Below, one piece after another: positions 45,887 through 50,371 of a DNA stretch of 50,371 bases. The notes beneath the pieces were generated by a model, which saw nothing but the letters and a program-made list of their open reading frames with translations, had not been told where the DNA came from and ran no database searches. Within the stretch, counting starts at the first letter, position 1. Each line of letters begins with the position of its first letter. Source of the stretch: Sorangiineae bacterium NIC37A_2 (GTDB lineage: Bacteria > Myxococcota_A > Polyangia > Polyangiales > Polyangiaceae); the NCBI GenBank assembly GCA_002085155.1, contig NASX01000013.1, positions 1-50,371 of the forward strand, in the 5' to 3' direction. Both the position numbers and the translations under genes were made by a program.

Positions 45887-45942
45887 CCATCTGCGCCATC
45901 CGGACGAGGGTCCATCTGTGCCATCCGGACGAGGGTCCGTCC
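45887..45942. repeat. 25-bp tandem repeat, two copies plus remnant
   Basis: Units at 45887-45911 and 45912-45936 differ at a single base (CCATCTGCGCC... versus CCATCTGTGCC..., both ending GGACGAGGGT), and CCGTCC begins a third. It is placed in the divergent gap between the small unknown gene (-) and the flavin reductase gene (+), so it may carry regulatory sites for either. Confidence 0.75.
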
Positions 45943-46061
45943 AAGAGGCAGGCGAGAGCAGTCCGCAGGGTGCCGGGCATTTGCGCGCGCGAGGAGGCGC
46001 GCCGGCGCGCGACCGGAACCTTTGGACAGAGCCCCCAATCTCTACCAAGCTCGTCCCAACG

Positions 46062-46697
46062 ATGCACTTCGACATGGCGGAGCTCTCGCAGCCCAATCGT
46101 TACAAACTCCTGACGGCGCTCGTAGTGCCGCGACCGATCGGCTGGATCACGAGCCTCGATGCGGAGGGCCGGGTCAATCTCGCCCCCTACTCGTTCTTCA
46201 ACGTCCTCGGAAACCGCCCGCCCATTGTGGCTCTGGGACCGAATCGCCGACCCGACGGCACCATCAAAGACACCGCCAGGAACATCGAACAAAGCGGCGA
46301 GTTTGTGGCGAATATCGTCACTGTGGAGGCGGCCCCCGCTATGCACGCCACCTCCGCCGACTTCCCGCCGGAAGAGAGCGAAGTCGAGACGCTCGGTCTC
46401 GAGCTTCTTCCTTCCCTCAAAGTGAAGGCGCCTCGCGTAGCGATCTCTCCTGTGCACCTCGAATGCCGCTATCTGCAGACCGTCGAGCTCGGCGAGAACC
46501 GGGTGCTCTTCGGTGAGGTCTTACTCATCCACACTCCCGACGACTGGATCGACCCCAGCAACTATCGACTCTTGAAAGACAAGCTCGTCGCCGTCGGTCG
46601 TCTCGAAGGGCCCGGCGGCTATGCGACAACCCGCGATCGCCTCGATCTCGGGTCCGTGCCCAAGCCAGACGAAGTAAGGAGCCGAAGAGGCGCTTAA
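46062..46697 (+). CDS. Flavin reductase-like FMN-binding protein
   Basis: 211 residues with the split-barrel flavin reductase-like domain (DIM6/NTAB group): YKLLTALVVPRPIGWITSLDAEGRVNLAPYSFFNVLGNRPPIV (~14-56 in blocks) binds FMN, followed by KDTARNIEQSGEFVANIV and the YLQTVELGENRVLFGEV strand. Such proteins reduce free or bound flavin or bind FMN for unknown redox tasks; the substrate is not inferable. ATG at 46062 is chosen because the domain starts soon after. Its TAA overlaps the gspN stop on the other strand (shared TTAA, 46694-46697). Confidence 0.88.
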   Translation: MHFDMAELSQPNRYKLLTALVVPRPIGWITSLDAEGRVNLAPYSFFNVLGNRPPIVALGPNRRPDGTIKDTARNIEQSGEFVANIVTVEAAPAMHATSADFPPEESEVETLGLELLPSLKVKAPRVAISPVHLECRYLQTVELGENRVLFGEVLLIHTPDDWIDPSNYRLLKDKLVAVGRLEGPGGYATTRDRLDLGSVPKPDEVRSRRGA

Positions 46698-46704
46698 GGC
46701 GCCT
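46688..46704. terminator. Short convergent hairpin at the shared stops
   Basis: AGGCGC (46688-46693) and GCGCCT (46699-46704) pair around TTAAG, which holds both convergent stop codons. There is no T-run on either side, so at best it is a weak bidirectional terminator. Confidence 0.35.
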
Positions 46705-47716
46705 GCTCCTGCCGCTTGTCTTTGGCGCTCGACTTGGGCGCGGGGCGGAAAGCGGGTTTCGTGAGCAGGCCTGTCACGCGCCAGGTGTAAAAGCCCTTGT
46801 CGTCCTTGGCCTTACGCACGCCAGGGTCCATGTCGAAGAGCCCCGGCACCTTTCCGTCCGGTGATCCGAAGATGCTCTTCGTCATGTCGCTCTGAGTCGT
46901 GTAGCGCTCTTTGAACTGAAAGGAGGCTTCGACGTCGACGATGCTGCGATCGAACGGCTCACGCAGCCGGATCCTGCCGCTCGCGCCAAACTCGAGGTCT
47001 TTTCCCTTGGCCGAGAACTCGGCGATTTCGAGACGCCCTTCCTTGACGTCCGCGACCAGGTTCAAGGTGCCCGCGTCGATCTTGGGCAGCGCAATGGTTC
47101 CGCGCACCTTCGCTTTCCCATCACCGACGTTCAATCCATCGATCTTGAGCGCAAACTTGCCGACGGCGTCCGAGATCTTCCCCTTCGGCAAGACCATCTC
47201 CACCTCGCCGCTCATCGATCCAGCGAGCGGCAAGCCGATCATGTCTCCGAGCACGGACAAGCCGGAAATATCGACGTTCTCGCCCGTCACCTCGAGCTCA
47301 GCCTGCTCCTGATTCTGGTAGAAACGGCCTTCGATCTCTCCGCCGCCGACGTCGAGATCGTAACTCACCTTCACGTTGCCGAAGAGCGACGCCAGGGGCG
47401 AAAAGCTGATCCGCGCGCGATCGAACGAGAGGGAAGCGATCCCCGTTCCCGGACCCGACGTCGGAACGAGGCGTACGCCTTCAGCGGTCACGCCGAAGAT
47501 TCCTGCGCCCGAGAGCTCTTTGATCTCGAGGACGCGCTCCTGATTTCGCGCGTTAAACTCCATCACAATCCGCGACCTCAGCGCCTCGTATGGGAACGTC
47601 ACGCGAACAAAGAGGATCAGACAGAAGACATAAAGAACGGGAACCGCGAGCCAGCGCAGCACAGTGAGCTGCTTCGCAGAGAGCTGGACGTTGATCTTCG
47701 GGAGGCCTTTGATCAT
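46694..47716 (-). CDS. gspN: Type II secretion system protein GspN
   Basis: 340 residues. One N-terminal transmembrane helix (~20-42, LRWLAVPVLYVFCLILFVRV) anchors a periplasmic beta-rich domain with repeated short strands (LSFDRARISFSPLASLFGNVKVSYDLDVGGGEIEG...), the GspN layout of myxobacterial/deltaproteobacterial systems, which lack the canonical proteobacterial GspC. Pro/Lys-rich tail. Overlaps gspM by ATGA (47713-47716). The call leans on gene order as well as the sequence. Confidence 0.8.
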   Translation of the reverse strand: MIKGLPKINVQLSAKQLTVLRWLAVPVLYVFCLILFVRVTFPYEALRSRIVMEFNARNQERVLEIKELSGAGIFGVTAEGVRLVPTSGPGTGIASLSFDRARISFSPLASLFGNVKVSYDLDVGGGEIEGRFYQNQEQAELEVTGENVDISGLSVLGDMIGLPLAGSMSGEVEMVLPKGKISDAVGKFALKIDGLNVGDGKAKVRGTIALPKIDAGTLNLVADVKEGRLEIAEFSAKGKDLEFGASGRIRLREPFDRSIVDVEASFQFKERYTTQSDMTKSIFGSPDGKVPGLFDMDPGVRKAKDDKGFYTWRVTGLLTKPAFRPAPKSSAKDKRQEQAP

Positions 47717-48297
47717 TTGGTCCCCTTCGCCGGCGTCTCGGTCTTCGCCGCGGTCTTCGGCTTCGTTTCCTCGCGGTCAAAGGCGCTCACGTCCATCTCC
47801 ACGTCGTATTCATCCGGAGCCCCGCCGCGCTTTTTGATGTCGAGGCGCGAAATGTAGACCGGATACCCCGCGTTCGTCGCCGCTTCCATGAACTCCGAGA
47901 GCTGTCGCATCCCGACCTTGTTCAAACGAATGCGCGTCTGCCGTTCTTTGAAGGACTTTCCATGGGGAACGACCGAACGATCAGAAGTTTCCGGGATCTC
48001 GAGGCCAACCTTGTTGGCCGTGCTGGCGAGAAAACCCGCGAGCGCCGGGGCCTGCTTAGCGTAACGGGCAGTGAGTCTCTCAGTGAGCTGCTTCCGCTTG
48101 GCGATGGTGATCCGCTCGAGCGTGATCGCTTCGATCGTCTCACTCAACTTCTCATTTTCCTCAGCCTGCTCTGAGACGCCCATGCGGACGACAACGGGCA
48201 CGAGCACCAGGAACAGCGCAAAACAGACCCCTAGGAAGACGAGGAGAAGCTTCCTCTCACGCTCTGCGAGCTGGTTGAAACGTTCGGCGATGCTCAT
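47713..48297 (-). CDS. gspM: Type II secretion system protein GspM
   Basis: 194 residues: a short cytoplasmic start (MSIAERFNQLAERERK), one transmembrane helix (~17-38), a coiled-coil stretch (~40-80), and a periplasmic ferredoxin-like domain (~85-170, KERQTRIRLNKVGMRQLSEFMEAATNAG). It pairs with GspL in the inner-membrane platform. Overlaps both gspL and gspN by 4 nt, so all three are translationally coupled. Confidence 0.85.
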   Translation of the reverse strand: MSIAERFNQLAERERKLLLVFLGVCFALFLVLVPVVVRMGVSEQAEENEKLSETIEAITLERITIAKRKQLTERLTARYAKQAPALAGFLASTANKVGLEIPETSDRSVVPHGKSFKERQTRIRLNKVGMRQLSEFMEAATNAGYPVYISRLDIKKRGGAPDEYDVEMDVSAFDREETKPKTAAKTETPAKGTK

Positions 48298-49799
48298 TGT
48301 GCAGCCCCCGCCGTGGTCTTCTTCTTCGCTTCTTCTGGCTGCTTATCGAGGGGGCAGCGCACGTCCGCCTCGAGCTGGTAGCGCGCTCGCTCACTGTTCA
48401 CGACTTGCGTGATCTTCGTGATCTTGACCTCACTCAAGCATTCATCCTCTTCGAGGTATTTGGCGACGTCCTGGGCGTCCTCGGTCGTCTCGACCAGTCC
48501 GCGGATCTTGAGCTTGCCCTTGGTGAACTCGAATTGCTCAACGTCGTGCGTGAGATCCATCGGCAGCACCTTGGCGAGCGTCACCGCGGCACCAAACCCG
48601 TCCATGTAGGGCATCGGGTCTTCGGGGTTGACCTTGAGGAAGCGGTCCATGAGCGCCCGGGCTTCGTCTGGATCGGAAGAAGCCTGTCCAAAGGCGTCTT
48701 GGGTCACGAGCTCGAGGGTCTTCACGAGGACCTCGTGGTCCCGCTCCAGCGCCCTGCCCTCGGCCCAGGTCGCGAAAATGAACGAAAAGAGGATCGTCAC
48801 GGCGAGCGCACCGAGCAGGGGCGCCCGCTCCTTGATGAAGCCGTAGCCGCGCGAGAATGAAAGTGGCCCCTGGCGCAGGTCAAAGCCTTTGCCTTTGGCG
48901 CCGTGAAGCGCCAGCCCAAGCGCGCAAGCAAACTCGTGGACGAGGGCACTCGACTCGGGCGGGACCATTTCAAACGCGCCTTGACGCGCCGTCTGCGCTT
49001 CGAGCACGAAGACCGGAAGACCAAGAGAGCTTTCGAGGAAGTCACGAAGTCCTGAGACCATCGCCCCCTCTCCCACCAGGTACACCGAGCCCACCGGCAC
49101 CTCGAAGGCCCTCGTCTCATGGGCCACGATCGTCTGGCGGAGTTGTGCGATGAAGGCGGTCGCCTCGTTCGGGAAAGCGTCCGTGCCCAAGGGAAGCGAT
49201 CGCGCACCGCGCACGATGCCCTTGGATACGATGCACGTCTCCGAGGATTTTCGCCCTACCTCTACAATGAGAGCTGGATCCCCCGCCCCAAGTCCCGGCC
49301 AAAGTTCGACCAATAGGCCTAGTTCGAGCGCGGTGACGCCCACCCGCTCCGGCTCGTGACCCGTCGCCTCGCGAGTCTGGTTGATGAGCTCTTGGACTTG
49401 ATCGATGCGCGCGCAGACCGCAAGTTCATTCACGAACTCTTCACTGCCTTCGGTCATCGGAGGCAGCGGCTGGTGTGTGAAGACGAGGTCGTCGATGTCG
49501 AGCGGAAGATCAGCCTCGAGCTCAAACGGCAGGAGCTGATCGATGCGCTTCTGAGCGCTCTTCGGGAAGCGCGCGTATTGAATAAAAGCCTGTCGCGCCG
49601 GGACGCCGGTGATCACGCCGTCCACGCGACCTCCTGCGCTGAGCTCTACCATGAGCTCACGGACTACCTCTTCAAAAGGCTGGTCCGGCGCGCGCGCCGC
49701 GCTCTTCATCGATTCAACGACAACCGTGCGAAGTCCGCCGCGCACGACCGCGATGCGAACCCGATCAGCTCGGACATCGAGACCTACGACGCGACTCAT
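48294..49799 (-). CDS. gspL: Type II secretion system protein GspL
   Basis: 501 residues. The N-terminal actin-like cytoplasmic domain (~1-330) begins VVGLDVRADRVRIAVVRGG, the PilM/GspL-type opening that docks the GspE ATPase. One transmembrane helix follows (~332-352, ALAVTILFSFIFATWA), then a periplasmic ferredoxin-like domain (~400-485). A TTG at 49835 is in frame, but ATG at 49799 starts at the domain edge and has AAGGA upstream. Ends overlapping gspM (ATGA). Confidence 0.88.
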   Translation of the reverse strand: MSRVVGLDVRADRVRIAVVRGGLRTVVVESMKSAARAPDQPFEEVVRELMVELSAGGRVDGVITGVPARQAFIQYARFPKSAQKRIDQLLPFELEADLPLDIDDLVFTHQPLPPMTEGSEEFVNELAVCARIDQVQELINQTREATGHEPERVGVTALELGLLVELWPGLGAGDPALIVEVGRKSSETCIVSKGIVRGARSLPLGTDAFPNEATAFIAQLRQTIVAHETRAFEVPVGSVYLVGEGAMVSGLRDFLESSLGLPVFVLEAQTARQGAFEMVPPESSALVHEFACALGLALHGAKGKGFDLRQGPLSFSRGYGFIKERAPLLGALAVTILFSFIFATWAEGRALERDHEVLVKTLELVTQDAFGQASSDPDEARALMDRFLKVNPEDPMPYMDGFGAAVTLAKVLPMDLTHDVEQFEFTKGKLKIRGLVETTEDAQDVAKYLEEDECLSEVKITKITQVVNSERARYQLEADVRCPLDKQPEEAKKKTTAGAAQ

Positions 49800-49831
49800 C
49801 GCCTGGAGATTCCTTGTAAAAATGTCATGCG

Positions 49832-50371
49832 TCAATCCACCCGGAAGTAAACGAGAGAACCTCCCGGACTCGGGAGCAGAAACGGGTTGGCACTCGGGTT
49901 ATTCGGGTCGAGCTCGCCCCCCGATCGCTGAAGCTGCTCGTAAATGGCGAGGTCGGCCGCGCCGCCCGGCGGCGGCGCCCCGCGCATATCGACGACCGCG
50001 TGGACGGCCTTTTTGGTCTCGAACTTCCCGGCCCGAACGTAACCCGTGGCGTAGATCGAGAAGACCTTGCTCTCGGTGGAGAGCACCTTGAGGAGCTCGC
50101 TCTCCGAAAGCTGAGCAATCGGCTTGAAGTCGGGGATCATCATCGTCAAAAACGCCGCAGCCTTCCCTTTGCCTTGGATCGTGTTCACAAAGTCCTTAGC
50201 TGAGGAGAAAAGCGGCATACCTCCGCTGAAGCCGGCCAAGATCTGCAGCGTCTGAATGAACTGCATCTGCTGAACCGGATCCATGCAGAGTGGTGTGTCC
50301 GGCTTAGCGAGCATACATGCCAGAGACATGAGCGTCTGGGGATTGGCCGTGTTCACATTGACCTGCCCCGT
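49832..50371 (-). CDS. gspK: Type II secretion system minor pseudopilin GspK (partial)
   Basis: Only the C-terminal 179 residues are in the window; the frame stays open through the right edge. It contains the GspK signature VNVNTANPQTLMSLACML (compare I-N-x-N-T-A in the family), a helical region and a C-terminal domain. GspK caps the tip of the pseudopilus with GspI and GspJ. The stop is 32 bp before gspL. The upstream gsp genes should lie to the right of the window. Confidence 0.88.
   Translation of the reverse strand, partial: TGQVNVNTANPQTLMSLACMLAKPDTPLCMDPVQQMQFIQTLQILAGFSGGMPLFSSAKDFVNTIQGKGKAAAFLTMMIPDFKPIAQLSESELLKVLSTESKVFSIYATGYVRAGKFETKKAVHAVVDMRGAPPPGGAADLAIYEQLQRSGGELDPNNPSANPFLLPSPGGSLVYFRVD

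Noticed and set aside
45887-45936. Possible CRISPR-like repeat
   Set aside because: Only two directly adjacent copies with no spacer between them and no cas genes; a simple tandem duplication.

Overview
The window is high-GC DNA (an AT-rich pocket near 542-640 stands out) from what looks like a Myxococcota / former deltaproteobacterial chromosome, most likely near the Polyangia. Supporting traits are two Hanks-type Ser/Thr kinases (one with the HRDVSPQN catalytic loop common in myxobacteria), a Stig1-like Cys-rich metalloprotease lipoprotein, a GspKLMN type II secretion block, and long co-directional gene runs on the minus strand. No rRNA or ribosomal marker fixes the genus, so the placement is inference.

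Region 1 (1-1670) is accessory DNA and differs from the rest. It holds the edge of an IS3-type insertion sequence, a small HTH gene with a strong terminator, a dense array of GGTGACA heptamers arranged around an AT-rich palindrome, an HNH endonuclease, several perfect inverted repeats, and finally the 3' half of a tRNA-Gly(CCC) gene followed by the tRNA's own terminator. I read this as the right end of an integrative element inserted in the anticodon loop of a tRNA-Gly gene. The rest of the element and the rebuilt tRNA would lie to the left.

Region 2 (1838-25886) is about 24 kb of core genes, all on the minus strand. In transcription order these are: mutY and a TPR protein; nuoA-B-C-D-G-H-I (complex I without E, F and J-N, and with an unusually long NuoH); gatB; lipA; the E1alpha-E1beta-E2 genes of a 2-oxoacid (probably branched-chain) dehydrogenase; a TPR/PEGA-like membrane protein with a Ser/Thr kinase; prs; rplY-pth; and rpsF-rpsR-rplI-dnaB. 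LipA makes the lipoyl cofactor that the E2 subunit carries, and prs-rplY-pth-ribosomal genes-dnaB form a translation/replication housekeeping block.

Region 3 (25984-33062) mixes strands: a secreted metzincin lipoprotein (+), a diverged PhzF-fold protein (-), a stand-alone homodimeric pyruvate dehydrogenase aceE (-), and a membrane-anchored metallophosphoesterase (+).

Region 4 (33065-45820) is again all minus strand and could be one transcription unit: a small unknown protein, an RlmN-like radical SAM enzyme, a kinase with an 810-residue N-terminal extension, an SbcD-like nuclease (YhaO type), an SbcC-like ATPase (YhaN type), a lipoprotein of the alkaline phosphatase/sulfatase superfamily, and a COG2509-type FAD protein. 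Region 5 has a flavin reductase-like gene (+) converging on gspK-gspL-gspM-gspN (-), the inner-membrane part of a type II secretion system, which runs off the right end of the window.
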